Source: a virus. Taken from it: DNA of 64,000 nucleotides. Numbering within the stretch: the first letter of the stretch is position 1; each line of letters opens with the position of its first letter. A program made the position numbers and the translations under genes. The stretch covers positions 61,422 through 125,421 of IMG/VR virus record IMGVR_UViG_3300021168_000016; one strand, given 5' to 3'. Of this stretch, positions 47,707 to 56,382 are shown one piece after another. Below the pieces are notes generated by a model. The model worked only from the letters and a program-made list of their open reading frames with translations. It ran no database searches and had not been told where the DNA came from.

Positions 47707-48634
47707 ATCTACACCTCTTATTACAAAGTATCGACCGATTGCCTTCTCTGAAGTTATCGGTAATACTGAGATTATTAAAGGATTAACGGATGCTGTAAGA
47801 GGACCAAATTGTCCTCACGGATTCTTATTCACAGGATCAGCTGGGATTGGCAAGACAACTTTAGCTAGAATTATTGCTAAAGAAATCAATGCCTCTATCA
47901 TAGAAATCGATGCTGCCTCCAACTCCGGAGTCGATGATATGCGTCTGGTAGTTGAAGCTTCAGGATTTAGTTCTATCACACTTCAGCCAAACAGATTGTA
48001 TATCATCGATGAAGCTCACAATCTCAGCTCTAAGGCTTGGCAACCTTTACTTGCTCTTATCGAAAATGCTCCTAAGTCAGTCTTTGTAGCTTTATGTACA
48101 ACTGATCCAAAAAACATCCCTACTACAATCATATCACGTTGCCATCCTGTTCCATTACGTCCTCTGAAATCTCGAGAGATAGAAGATTTAGTTGTCGTTG
48201 TAGCTGAACTTGAAGGATGGCCTCTACATGGAGATATTATCATGCCTTTAGTTATGTCTGCTGAAGGCAGTGCAAGGAGAGCTTTATCTAATCTACAAGC
48301 ATGCCACCTAGCACAATCAAGAGAAGAACTTTCTAAACTGCTACTAAAAGTTGAGTCAGAAGATGATCCGGCCATTAAGCTATGCAAGTATCTGATGACA
48401 GGAAAGCGTGAATGGAGACAGATCCAATCTTATCTAATTGAAGTTGATGATCATGATAGAGCATTACAGGACATGACTCGATACCTAGTTGGGGCAATGG
48501 GGCGCAGCGAAGAAAGCCAAGCACACGAACTCTGGCTACTCGTGCAAAAGTTTACAGCTCCTTCGATGTGGGATAGAAAGGTGCAACTTTATGCTGCTGT
48601 CGGGAATTCTCTTTGGGGGCAAATCCCCTTTTAA
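47699..48634 (+). CDS. Clamp-loader ATPase (DnaX/RFC small-subunit-like)
   Basis: 311 aa. GSAGIGKTTLARI is Walker A, IDEAHNL Walker B, then CTTDPKNIPTTIISRC (sensor and arginine-finger motif SRC). Fits a phage gp44-like clamp-loader subunit. It loads the clamp at 44108 at primer ends. Immediate overlap with the polymerase gene. Confidence 0.88.
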   Translation: MPESTPLITKYRPIAFSEVIGNTEIIKGLTDAVRGPNCPHGFLFTGSAGIGKTTLARIIAKEINASIIEIDAASNSGVDDMRLVVEASGFSSITLQPNRLYIIDEAHNLSSKAWQPLLALIENAPKSVFVALCTTDPKNIPTTIISRCHPVPLRPLKSREIEDLVVVVAELEGWPLHGDIIMPLVMSAEGSARRALSNLQACHLAQSREELSKLLLKVESEDDPAIKLCKYLMTGKREWRQIQSYLIEVDDHDRALQDMTRYLVGAMGRSEESQAHELWLLVQKFTAPSMWDRKVQLYAAVGNSLWGQIPF

Positions 48635-48642
48635 GTTTACGG

Positions 48643-48757
48643 TATAATACTTATGTAAGCGGAAATGACGCGGCTAGGTTGGGCGCTGCGTGGACTGGTA
48701 TGGTAAGGTCCGGCGCGGTTGGGTATGGTAAGGTTAGGCAGGCAAGGAAAGGTAAAT
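48643..48757 (+). repeat. GGTNN pentanucleotide island, copy 2
   Basis: After TATAAT (48643-48648) the + strand shows the same GGTNN pattern as 43371 (GGTAAGGTC, GGTATGGTAAGG, GGTTAGGCAGGCAAGG). It leads to ATG 48760. The TATAAT suggests a promoter before the island; a matching -35 is not clear. The preceding CCCC/GGGG hairpin ends the clamp-loader transcript. Confidence 0.7.
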
Positions 48758-48759
48758 CA

Positions 48760-49227
48760 ATGGGGGAAGATCGAGAACCAACTTTCAAGGCTGAAAAGTA
48801 CCGCTGGTTGAAGCAGAGAGTTCGACTTGATCTTCTCTACATTGACGAAGATATTCAGGAACTACCTATTCTTCTTCAGGAAGCAGGAGAAAACACAGCA
48901 GTAGCACTAGAGCGAAGAGAATCAACGAAGGCAGATCTTGAGACACAGGAAGCAGTAACAGCAAATAGGCTTAGGCGGGATGAGTACAATGGAAAGAAGT
49001 CAGAGGCTGCTATCGCAAGCATGATACCGCTTGATGAAGACTACCAAAGGATCCAAAAAGATCTAAGCGAAGCTAGACTAGATGCTTCACTCTGGATGAA
49101 TTTGATGGATACGTTACGCTCTAAATCGTCTCTAGTCAGAGCTTCAGCAGATCTAGTACAAGCAGGGTTTATTTCTACCGTTCACTACACCGAAAAGAGA
49201 AAACGAGACTTGAGAACGCCGTCATGA
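48760..49227 (+). CDS. Hypothetical coiled-coil protein
   Basis: 155 aa from ATG 48760 after AAGGAAAGGTAAATCA. Almost all helical, many Glu/Lys/Arg, with LTQE-like segments; probably a coiled coil. Overlaps the next gene by 4 nt. It may support the SSB or clamp. Confidence 0.6.
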   Translation: MGEDREPTFKAEKYRWLKQRVRLDLLYIDEDIQELPILLQEAGENTAVALERRESTKADLETQEAVTANRLRRDEYNGKKSEAAIASMIPLDEDYQRIQKDLSEARLDASLWMNLMDTLRSKSSLVRASADLVQAGFISTVHYTEKRKRDLRTPS

Positions 49228-49358
49228 ACTTTTGGATTTATATCTTGTCTGTACCTTTGATCCTAGTATTCTTGTACCTCGTAACAAGGATGGTAACGTC
49301 TGCGTATTTCAAATCTAAGAGTGAATATCTCAAAAAGAAGTGGGAGGAAATGAAATGA
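49224..49358 (+). CDS. Small membrane protein
   Basis: 44 aa, one hydrophobic segment (residues 3-24) and a charged tail KKKWEEMK. ATGA overlap on both sides. Not recognised. Confidence 0.5.
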   Translation: MNFWIYILSVPLILVFLYLVTRMVTSAYFKSKSEYLKKKWEEMK

Positions 49359-50401
49359 GTAGCTTCAAATATGCGCCTCGCAGCAACGAGGCATGGGCAA
49401 AGCGTGAGAAGGGAAGCACCTTCGAGGGCTTTATCAAAGATCAGTACATGGGTTTCTCACCTAAGAAGGATAACTGGATTCGCTTCCTTCCTCCGACATG
49501 GGATAATCCATCTCACTATGGTATCGATATTTGGGTTCATTATTCTGTTGGACCTGAGAACGCAAACGTACTCTGTCTCTATAAGATGACAGGGAAGCCA
49601 TGTCCTGTCTGCGAAGCACATGCAGTCGCTGAAGCTGCGGGACGTGAAGATGCAAACAATCTAAAGGCAACTCGTCGAGTGCTTGTCTGGGTTGTCAATA
49701 GGAAAGAAGAGAAGGATAGGAAGCCGCAATATTGGGCACAACCCCAAACCGTAGATAAAGAGGTCACTAAGATCTGTCGTGATAGGGTTACAGGACAGCT
49801 TTACTACATCGACCATCCGGATCAAGGATATGATGTAACCTTTGATAAAGATGGTGAAGGGATGACCACTAAGTACAACGGCTTCCAAATCGCTAGGCAG
49901 GCATCATCTGTTGAAGATGTCTATCTAGACTATGCCTTGGCCAATCCACTGCCTGAAATCTTGCAGTGGCGATCGTATGATGAAGTTAAAGACTTGTTTG
50001 AAGGCACAGCCGGACCCACTACTCAGCTTCATCCGGGACAGGCATCACATCCTATAGCTGAGGTGCCGAAACCAATTGCTACAGGGCCGGTGGTTGTACC
50101 AACTCCTTTGCCCCAACCGCCACCGCCCCAAGTCAACACAGTTGTATTACCTCCACCTGCTGCTCAGTTCTGCGCCTTAGAAGTTGAGTACCAAGGTAAC
50201 ATGTTCGGATGTAATTACGCACCCGGACATTCAGGAGATCATCACTATCAACGGTACCTGCGTCAGGCACAGCCACAAGCGCCTGTTGTTCCACCCCATG
50301 TAGCTTCTCCGGGTAATTCAGGAGTAGTACCCCAAACAACACAATCAGCAGCTGATCGTGCTGCTGGATTGAGAGATCGGTTTAAGACCGGACCGAGGTA
50401 A
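49355..50401 (+). CDS. Single-stranded DNA-binding protein (gp32-like)
   Basis: 348 aa from ATG 49355. Residues 30-60 (KKDNWIRFLPP) and CPVCEAHAVAEA (about 84) fit the zinc-binding core of T4 gp32-like SSBs. The tail after residue 230 is Pro-rich with another Cys/His site (CALEVEYQ ... HSGDHHYQ) and ends basic, not acidic as in typical SSBs. It coats template strands for the polymerase and RecA. Confidence 0.7.
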   Translation: MSSFKYAPRSNEAWAKREKGSTFEGFIKDQYMGFSPKKDNWIRFLPPTWDNPSHYGIDIWVHYSVGPENANVLCLYKMTGKPCPVCEAHAVAEAAGREDANNLKATRRVLVWVVNRKEEKDRKPQYWAQPQTVDKEVTKICRDRVTGQLYYIDHPDQGYDVTFDKDGEGMTTKYNGFQIARQASSVEDVYLDYALANPLPEILQWRSYDEVKDLFEGTAGPTTQLHPGQASHPIAEVPKPIATGPVVVPTPLPQPPPPQVNTVVLPPPAAQFCALEVEYQGNMFGCNYAPGHSGDHHYQRYLRQAQPQAPVVPPHVASPGNSGVVPQTTQSAADRAAGLRDRFKTGPR

Positions 50402-50403
50402 AT

Positions 50404-51954
50404 ATGTTAGCAGTTAATGAGATCTACGGACCAGTAGCACAGGGAGAAGGGGCATCCTCTGGGATGCCCTGTATCTTCCTTCGGCTATCCGGATGTAACC
50501 TAGCCTGTATTTGGTGTTTCATAGGCTATACAAAGATTGCTACGCCTAAAGGATCAAGGAACATCAAGGACATTCGCGTTGGAGACTTAGTACTAAGCTC
50601 TGACGGAAGAATCATAGTCCCAAAGAAAGTAACGAAAATCTTTAAAAGAGAAACTTCTAAAGATGAAATCGTTAGAGTTTTAGTTGAGGGCGATCCGGGT
50701 GTGGTAAATAATAGAGTCTACTGTACTAAGAATCATGAATTCTCAACAAATAGAGGTTGGGTTTCTGCGCAAGATTTAAAGCCCGGTGATGAAATTGAAT
50801 TTGTAGATAACATCAACTGGCATATGAAAAATGATAACCCCTCCTGTAGACCTGAAGCTAAGCAACGATTATCGGAAATGGGTAAACGAATACATACCGG
50901 TAGAAGGGCATCTACAGAGACACGACTACGGTTAAGAGCATCTAAGTTGGGACCCAAGAATCCGCGGTATACCGGAACCTGTAATGATCCGGGATATTTA
51001 ACTCTTTGGTATAGAACAAGGAGGGATGTTCTAAAGAGGGATGGGTACAAATGTCAGAACTGCGGATCGACAGAAAACCTAGAAGTTCATCATAGTATTC
51101 CCTTCAAGATTTCTAAAAGTCATGATCCAGGTATTCTAATTACCCTCTGTAGATCATGTCATCGACAAGCCGAAAGACAGTTTCTTCACAACGGTAAGAA
51201 AGTTGTATCAGTAACACCTGTCAGCGTGAAGCAAGCAGCAAGATTCAATGGCAATAGTAAGGTAATTGAGGTCTACAATCTAGAAGTAGAGGATAACCAT
51301 ACCTACTTCGCCAATAGTTTTCTTGTGCATAATTGCGATACCCCTTACACATGGAATTGGGGAGGGACTAAGTTCGAGCATCCTGACAAGTATGATCCTA
51401 AACTTGAAATGCACACGATGTCTGTACAAGAGGTTAGTGATGAGATTTACGAGAAATCAGAAGGAATTAGGCTTCTAGTTATTTCAGGAGGCGAGCCGAT
51501 GCTACAGCAGTCAGCATTGATACACTTTCTGAGGAAGCTAAAAGATGAGAATCCCAACTGGTGGGTAGAAGTTGAGACTAATGGGACAGTTGAACCTCAT
51601 GATGAATTCATTACGTTGATAAATCAGTTCAACTGCTCTCCAAAGCTATCTAACGCAGGAAAGGATAACCCTCGTAGCAAGAGATTAAAGTTTCATGTAC
51701 TAAAGAAGATTAAGAATTCAGGTAAAGGTACATTCAAGTTTGTGATCCAATCAGAAATTGATCTAGAGGAGATGAGAGAGATTCTCCATATGGCTGAAAT
51801 ACCGCCAAGTAGTGTTTGGCTCATGCCGGAAGGACGTACTCGTGAGGAGCAGTTAGCTAGACAAGAGCAGGTTGAGCGGATGACTAAGGAACATGGCTAC
51901 AACTTTAGTCCCAGACTACACATCCTTGAACATGATAATAAGCGAGCTGTGTGA
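50404..51954 (+). CDS. queE: QueE, 7-carboxy-7-deazaguanine synthase, with intein
   Basis: 516 aa. The exteins together give 243 aa, normal for QueE. The radical-SAM CxxxCxxC cluster is CNLACIWC: after C35 and I-W, an intein of 273 aa (C38 to VHN) sits before the third Cys of CDTPYTW. After splicing CNLACIWCDTPYTW is complete; SGGEPMLQ and the substrate region VEVETNGT follow. It makes carboxydeazaguanine from CPH4. The stop overlaps the small zinc-finger gene (GTGA). Confidence 0.92.
   Translation: MLAVNEIYGPVAQGEGASSGMPCIFLRLSGCNLACIWCFIGYTKIATPKGSRNIKDIRVGDLVLSSDGRIIVPKKVTKIFKRETSKDEIVRVLVEGDPGVVNNRVYCTKNHEFSTNRGWVSAQDLKPGDEIEFVDNINWHMKNDNPSCRPEAKQRLSEMGKRIHTGRRASTETRLRLRASKLGPKNPRYTGTCNDPGYLTLWYRTRRDVLKRDGYKCQNCGSTENLEVHHSIPFKISKSHDPGILITLCRSCHRQAERQFLHNGKKVVSVTPVSVKQAARFNGNSKVIEVYNLEVEDNHTYFANSFLVHNCDTPYTWNWGGTKFEHPDKYDPKLEMHTMSVQEVSDEIYEKSEGIRLLVISGGEPMLQQSALIHFLRKLKDENPNWWVEVETNGTVEPHDEFITLINQFNCSPKLSNAGKDNPRSKRLKFHVLKKIKNSGKGTFKFVIQSEIDLEEMREILHMAEIPPSSVWLMPEGRTREEQLARQEQVERMTKEHGYNFSPRLHILEHDNKRAV
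50515..51333 (+). mobile_element. Intein with HNH endonuclease in QueE
   Basis: 273 aa. Block A begins CFIGYTKIATPKG; block B is TKNHEFSTNRG; blocks F and G are EVYNLEVEDNHTYFANS and FLVHN before the +1 Cys. An HNH nuclease is present in the middle: CQNCGSTENLEVHHSIPF and CRSCHRQAERQF. All residues needed for splicing (Cys1, TxNH, terminal HN, Cys+1) are present. Confidence 0.92.
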
Positions 51955-52220
51955 GAAATTGGTCTAACAATCGATTTGTAACTAGATGTAAGCATGCAGC
52001 GCATGCTCGGAAGAACTGGGAAAAGACTAAAGATAACTTACATCCTGACTGCGGTAAGTTCAATAAGAACAAAAAGAGGTGTAAACGTGGACATCTTTTC
52101 ACACAAAAGAATACTCTCATTAACGCCGATGGAGCCCGGGTATGCAGAGAGTGCAGACGATACAACGAAAAGGCAAGGTATGATGCTAACGCAGCTAGGC
52201 CAAAAAGTAGAAACAGCTGA
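51951..52220 (+). CDS. Small zinc-finger protein between queE and queF
   Basis: 89 aa from GTG 51951 (GTGA overlap with queE). [18 protein letters not shown] and [12 protein letters not shown] follow the pattern of small HNH-associated zinc-finger proteins. Overlaps the queF start by about 40 nt. It may be a remnant or a co-factor of mobile HNH elements. Confidence 0.6.
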   Translation: MRNWSNNRFVTRCKHAAHARKNWEKTKDNLHPDCGKFNKNKKRCKRGHLFTQKNTLINADGARVCRECRRYNEKARYDANAARPKSRNS

Positions 52221-53637
52221 ATCGCCTGAGAAGTCTACTATAGAATGTGTCCCTGTTGAGATGGCAGAACTCAGGAATGCCGTAGCGAGATATTCTTGTC
52301 CTGAGTTCACTAGCCTTTGTCTGGCTGGTGATACACTAGTCGATGTATGTTGTAATGAAACAGAGTACCCAAAAGGTATTCCCATACAGCAGCTTGTAGG
52401 CACTGAAGGTTATGTATTCTCTTTTGATCCTTCAATGCGTCAACCGGTTGTCAAGAAATATTTCGATGTAAGAAAAACACAGGAAAATGTCCCTGTAGTT
52501 AAAGTTGAAATGCTGGCACTTCGAGGGACAAATACAATGGGAAGGAAATCAGAAACTGTAACAATACGTCTGACACCTGATCATTTAGTTCTTGTCATTA
52601 GGGGGTGGAATGGATACGAATGGGTTCCCGCAGGGAAACTAAAAATAGGAGACAGGATTTTCTCAGACCAACGTGGCAGAGGAGATACAATTAGATGTCA
52701 TTCAAGACATTCTCTAATTGCCCAATGCTTAATAGGAAGGAAACTTCGATCTGATGAAGATGCACATCACATCAATACTAATCATTTTGACAATACACCG
52801 ATAAATATAGAGGTACTAGCAGATGGAGAGCACTCTCGATTACATAGAAGTATGCAATATGGTTACGACGATATTATCGATGTGAATAAACTTGTTAAAC
52901 TTTATGAATCAAACCCAGAAATTTCTATCATTGATATTGCACAGGAATACAGATGCGATCCTTCAACAATTGAATCGAGACTTAAAGGAAGGACAAGAAT
53001 TAAATCGCAAGCTGAAATACTCCTAGCAAGGCGTTCTCGGGAACTTGAAAACGCTATGGAAGAATGTTCTGATTTGTATCAGGAGGGCTATACGACCAGA
53101 GAAATTAGTATGTACTTTGAAGTACATGATACAACTATATTGCAGTGGCTTAGAAAAAAAGGAATACAACTACGTGAATCAAATAGGAGTAGGGCATTAA
53201 GAAAGTCACTCGACTTACCGTCGTTAAATCATAAAGTTATTAGCGTTACTAGTGACGGTACTTCAGATGTTTACAATATGGAAGTTGAAGACACTGAATG
53301 TTTCTTCGCTAATGAAATCGTAGTTCACAATTGTCCTGTTACTGGACAGCCTGACTATGCAAAGCTATATATTGATGTAATTCCCAACATGTGGCTACCT
53401 GAATCAAAGAGCTTAAAGTTATTCCTAGGTGCCTTCAGACAGCACGGCGGCTTTCATGAAGAAACCACTGTCTATATTGGGACAAGGCTGCATGATGCTT
53501 GCCATCCCACATGGATCAGGATTGCAGGACTATGGTTTCCTCGCGGCGGCATCGGGATTGATTGTTTCTGGGAAAAAGGCCACAAAGGAACTACCTACGT
53601 ACCTACATTAAGGCAGAGAAATTATGAGGGAAGATAA
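52180..53637 (+). CDS. queF: QueF, preQ0 reductase, with intein
   Basis: 485 aa from ATG 52180 (or 52183). Removing the 338-aa intein leaves 147 aa, normal for single-domain (type I) QueF. Extein motifs are [16 protein letters not shown] with the nucleophilic Cys, ESKSLK (NADPH-binding) and HGGFHEETT. The intein lies before the nucleophile, so only spliced protein can form the covalent thioimide with preQ0. It reduces preQ0 to preQ1 and decides the final DNA base. Confidence 0.9.
   Translation: MMLTQLGQKVETAESPEKSTIECVPVEMAELRNAVARYSCPEFTSLCLAGDTLVDVCCNETEYPKGIPIQQLVGTEGYVFSFDPSMRQPVVKKYFDVRKTQENVPVVKVEMLALRGTNTMGRKSETVTIRLTPDHLVLVIRGWNGYEWVPAGKLKIGDRIFSDQRGRGDTIRCHSRHSLIAQCLIGRKLRSDEDAHHINTNHFDNTPINIEVLADGEHSRLHRSMQYGYDDIIDVNKLVKLYESNPEISIIDIAQEYRCDPSTIESRLKGRTRIKSQAEILLARRSRELENAMEECSDLYQEGYTTREISMYFEVHDTTILQWLRKKGIQLRESNRSRALRKSLDLPSLNHKVISVTSDGTSDVYNMEVEDTECFFANEIVVHNCPVTGQPDYAKLYIDVIPNMWLPESKSLKLFLGAFRQHGGFHEETTVYIGTRLHDACHPTWIRIAGLWFPRGGIGIDCFWEKGHKGTTYVPTLRQRNYEGR
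52318..53331 (+). mobile_element. Intein with HNH endonuclease in QueF
   Basis: 338 aa. Block [13 protein letters not shown]; block [10 protein letters not shown]; blocks [19 protein letters not shown] and VVHN before Cys+1. The inserted nuclease has an HNH motif ([21 protein letters not shown]) and two helix-turn-helix segments ([32 protein letters not shown]). It differs in length and nuclease type from the QueE intein, so the two arose separately. Confidence 0.92.
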
Positions 53638-53638
53638 C

Positions 53639-53827
53639 ATGTCAATGTGTCCCCATTGCAACTATCCATTAATACCTAGACCCCAATCGCAATCAGGTAT
53701 TCCCGGTACAGTGGCTTATATGGTATCATGCACTCACTGTGAAGCTATCCTGCGGGTTGAAATAACCACTTTGAAAGAACCTGATCAAGAGAGGATTCAA
53801 CGAGGAAGGAAAGAGAAGATAGCATGA
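53639..53827 (+). CDS. Small zinc-ribbon protein
   Basis: 62 aa from ATG 53639. CPHCNYPLI and CTHCEAILR form a zinc ribbon. Ends on an ATGA overlap with recA. Unknown role. Confidence 0.55.
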   Translation: MSMCPHCNYPLIPRPQSQSGIPGTVAYMVSCTHCEAILRVEITTLKEPDQERIQRGRKEKIA

Positions 53828-54837
53828 GTGAAATACTTACGGATGCTGATGTACGATTCATTAATAGTGGCTCAACTCTTTTAGATCTCGCTTTAGGTGG
53901 AGGATGGGCTATTCCTCGTATCTTTAATCTCGTAGGAGATAAGTCGTCTGGGAAGACCCTCCTTGCGATAGAAAGCTTTGCCAACTTCTCTAGAGCATTC
54001 CCTGATGGACGTATGCGCTATGCAGAAGCTGAGAGCGCCTTCGATGAAGTCTATGCTTCTATCCTTGGCTTCCCAAAGAACGTAACTAAACCTGCTGATG
54101 GTATGTTAACTACTGTCCAGGAGTTCCAAGAGGATCTAAAGAAGTTTGTAGCAGAAGGAATCGAATCAAAGACGCCCGGACTATACATCCTAGACTCACT
54201 GGATGCACTCAGCGATGATGCTGAAGTTAAGGAGTTCTTTAGGGAAAAGAAACCGGATGAGGATCCAAAGGGATCCTATGGAATGAGTAAGCCGAAAGAG
54301 ATGTCAAAGCTATTCCGCGTGCTTACACAGGAGATTGAAAAGAGTAACACTAGCCTTGGGATCATCAGCCAGATAAGAGATAACATCAGTACCTTCCCAA
54401 TGAGAGGAGAGTCAAAGACTCGGTCTGGTGGCCACGCATTAGACTTCTACTCAAGTCAAATCGTCTGGCTTAGGGAGATAGATAAACTTAAAAGAGTATA
54501 CCTCGGTGAAGAACGCACTATCGGGATTGAGGTAGAAGCAGTCGTTAAGAAAAATAAGGTTGGCTTCCCTTTCCGTACAGCTAAATTTCCAATAATCTTC
54601 GCCTATGGAGTAGACGACGAACAAAGCATCCTGGATTGGTTGAAGCTACGAGGTCAGATCACAGGTGAATCTAGTTTAATCTTTAAGAAGAGGTTACACG
54701 CTGCTAGAGAGAAGAAGGACTATGTAGATCTCAAAGCAATCAAATCAGAGTTAGTACTGGATGCCTGTAGGGTCTGGGCAAAGATCCAAGATGAAATGGC
54801 GCCTCCAGTTAGGAAGTACGCAGAGGAATTACGATGA
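53824..54837 (+). CDS. recA: RecA-like recombinase
   Basis: 337 aa. Walker A GDKSSGKTLLAIESF, catalytic Glu in YAEAESAFDEVYA, Walker B LYILDSLDAL, and the ssDNA/ATP-sensing region SLGIISQIRDNIS with Gln. Length matches RecA/UvsX. It forms filaments on the ssDNA from the SbcCD-like nuclease and pairs homologous DNA. Confidence 0.88.
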   Translation: MSEILTDADVRFINSGSTLLDLALGGGWAIPRIFNLVGDKSSGKTLLAIESFANFSRAFPDGRMRYAEAESAFDEVYASILGFPKNVTKPADGMLTTVQEFQEDLKKFVAEGIESKTPGLYILDSLDALSDDAEVKEFFREKKPDEDPKGSYGMSKPKEMSKLFRVLTQEIEKSNTSLGIISQIRDNISTFPMRGESKTRSGGHALDFYSSQIVWLREIDKLKRVYLGEERTIGIEVEAVVKKNKVGFPFRTAKFPIIFAYGVDDEQSILDWLKLRGQITGESSLIFKKRLHAAREKKDYVDLKAIKSELVLDACRVWAKIQDEMAPPVRKYAEELR

Positions 54838-55031
54838 AGGCAATTAGAGTAATCATTGGGCTTATAGGAGTATTCATTAGAATACCGATTTGGTATTTCC
54901 TATTGTATACGCTGCTCAAAGCAGTCCTTGTTGACAGGCTTGTATGGTTTCTATTCTGGATATACGTTCCTCTGGGAATCTTCCTTGAACTGGTAGAGTT
55001 AACTGTAAAGAATCTTACGGAGGAGAAGTGA
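54834..55031 (+). CDS. Two-helix membrane protein
   Basis: 65 aa. Hydrophobic segments at about 5-25 and 38-53. ATGA overlaps on both sides. No family. Confidence 0.55.
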   Translation: MKAIRVIIGLIGVFIRIPIWYFLLYTLLKAVLVDRLVWFLFWIYVPLGIFLELVELTVKNLTEEK

Positions 55032-55519
55032 AGCCGGGTGCCGGCAAAGGGAAAGGCAGCAATTACGAAAGAGAAGTAGGAGCGAAACTGAGCTTATGGA
55101 TCAGTAAAGGAGAACGAAAGGATCTAATCTGTCGTACTGTTCTATCTGGCGGACAGTTCACGATGGCATCTATAGGGAATGCAGGTGATCTAATGGCCCA
55201 GCATCCTTTAGCATTTCCTTTCTTTGCTCGAGTAGTTGTTGAATGTAAGTGCTGGAGAGATCTACAACTTATTAGATTCCTATACAAAGATGGGGATCTG
55301 TATAAGGCTCTTCTGAAAGTACAGATGGAAGCAGGGAAGGTAGGAAAGACATGGTGGCTAGTCTGTAAACAAAATCATGGACCTACTCTACTTTTTACAT
55401 CAGAAAAGCATCCACTCGAATCGTGTCACATACTATTCAATGGTTCGGTATACATGTTTAAGCTAGATGAATTCTTAAGAGCAATATCTCACGATAGATA
55501 TATAGGAGATAAAGGATGA
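55028..55519 (+). CDS. PD-(D/E)XK nuclease-like protein
   Basis: 163 aa from GTG 55028. Starts GKGKGSNYEREVGAKLSLWI, then GNAGDLM and VVECKCW: the E ... GD ... ExK pattern of the PD-(D/E)XK fold, with order and length like small phage Holliday-junction-resolvase-type nucleases. Position between recA and the recombination nuclease genes fits. The exact substrate is unknown. Confidence 0.65.
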   Translation: MKPGAGKGKGSNYEREVGAKLSLWISKGERKDLICRTVLSGGQFTMASIGNAGDLMAQHPLAFPFFARVVVECKCWRDLQLIRFLYKDGDLYKALLKVQMEAGKVGKTWWLVCKQNHGPTLLFTSEKHPLESCHILFNGSVYMFKLDEFLRAISHDRYIGDKG

Positions 55520-56382
55520 TAAACCTTAAACAGTCTATACAAGCAGCAGTTCCTAACTGGAAGGGTGATCTGCTTGTACACGTAATGGGATGGTTCGGTG
55601 ATGGTAAAGTTCATCGTGTGAACCGTTACACTTCTAACAATCCCGGTGTCATTGCTAAGCAGTTAAACGCAATGGAGGCAATTGGAATCGATGGAATAGT
55701 ACTGACTTGGCAAGGTCCTACTGTTAACCCTTTCCTGCACAACACAGCTATCAAACTGTGGGAAGGCTGTATGGAAAGACAGATGCTATTTGCATTGCTG
55801 CTTGATCCATGGATCGCTAAGAACCAACCGAATCCTACCCAAGCAGTTATCACTGCGTTGCAGTCTGCAGATTGTCAAATGATACTTGCGTCTCCCGCTT
55901 ATCTACTTGAAGACTATATCCTTGAGTTTGATTTAGCCAATTCAGCCGGAGTAAATATACAGACAGTTCAAGCAGCTATTCCTGATATACCTCTCCTGTC
56001 TTGGCATACAGGATTCTCCTGGCCTAATATCGGAGCTAATCCTTCTAATCCTACAGATTCTTTGGCGACACTGAAGGCAGATAACGCTAAGCCTACAATG
56101 AAGGTTGCAGGTGTAAACATAGGATTTAATGATGCGGGATCACCTTTGCCTGTAGGAGCTACACCATCTAATTTCCTTGGTGTTAGGAATTACGGTACAT
56201 CTGTCTGGGGTGGTCCACCTAGGGTTATTGATCATCAGGCAGGCAATTGGTTCTACGATCAGCTAGCTGTAATCCCTTCCTCAGTCCCTTATATCTCATT
56301 AGTCACATGGAATGATCATGATGAAGGCACAGGGATTGAACAAGTTATTGCTGCGTTAACAGGCGTTAGGATTGGAATATGA
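55516..56382 (+). CDS. Glycoside hydrolase GH71/GH99-like protein
   Basis: 288 aa. 'HVMGWFGDGKVHRVNRYTSN', 'AMEAIGIDGIVLTWQG' and 'LVTWNDHDEGTGIE' resemble the TIM-barrel families GH71/GH99, where acidic residues near the strand ends cleave alpha-mannans or alpha-glucans. No signal peptide. It is out of place in a recombination unit and may act on host polysaccharide at lysis or on nucleotide-linked sugars (speculation). Confidence 0.45.
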   Translation: MINLKQSIQAAVPNWKGDLLVHVMGWFGDGKVHRVNRYTSNNPGVIAKQLNAMEAIGIDGIVLTWQGPTVNPFLHNTAIKLWEGCMERQMLFALLLDPWIAKNQPNPTQAVITALQSADCQMILASPAYLLEDYILEFDLANSAGVNIQTVQAAIPDIPLLSWHTGFSWPNIGANPSNPTDSLATLKADNAKPTMKVAGVNIGFNDAGSPLPVGATPSNFLGVRNYGTSVWGGPPRVIDHQAGNWFYDQLAVIPSSVPYISLVTWNDHDEGTGIEQVIAALTGVRIGI

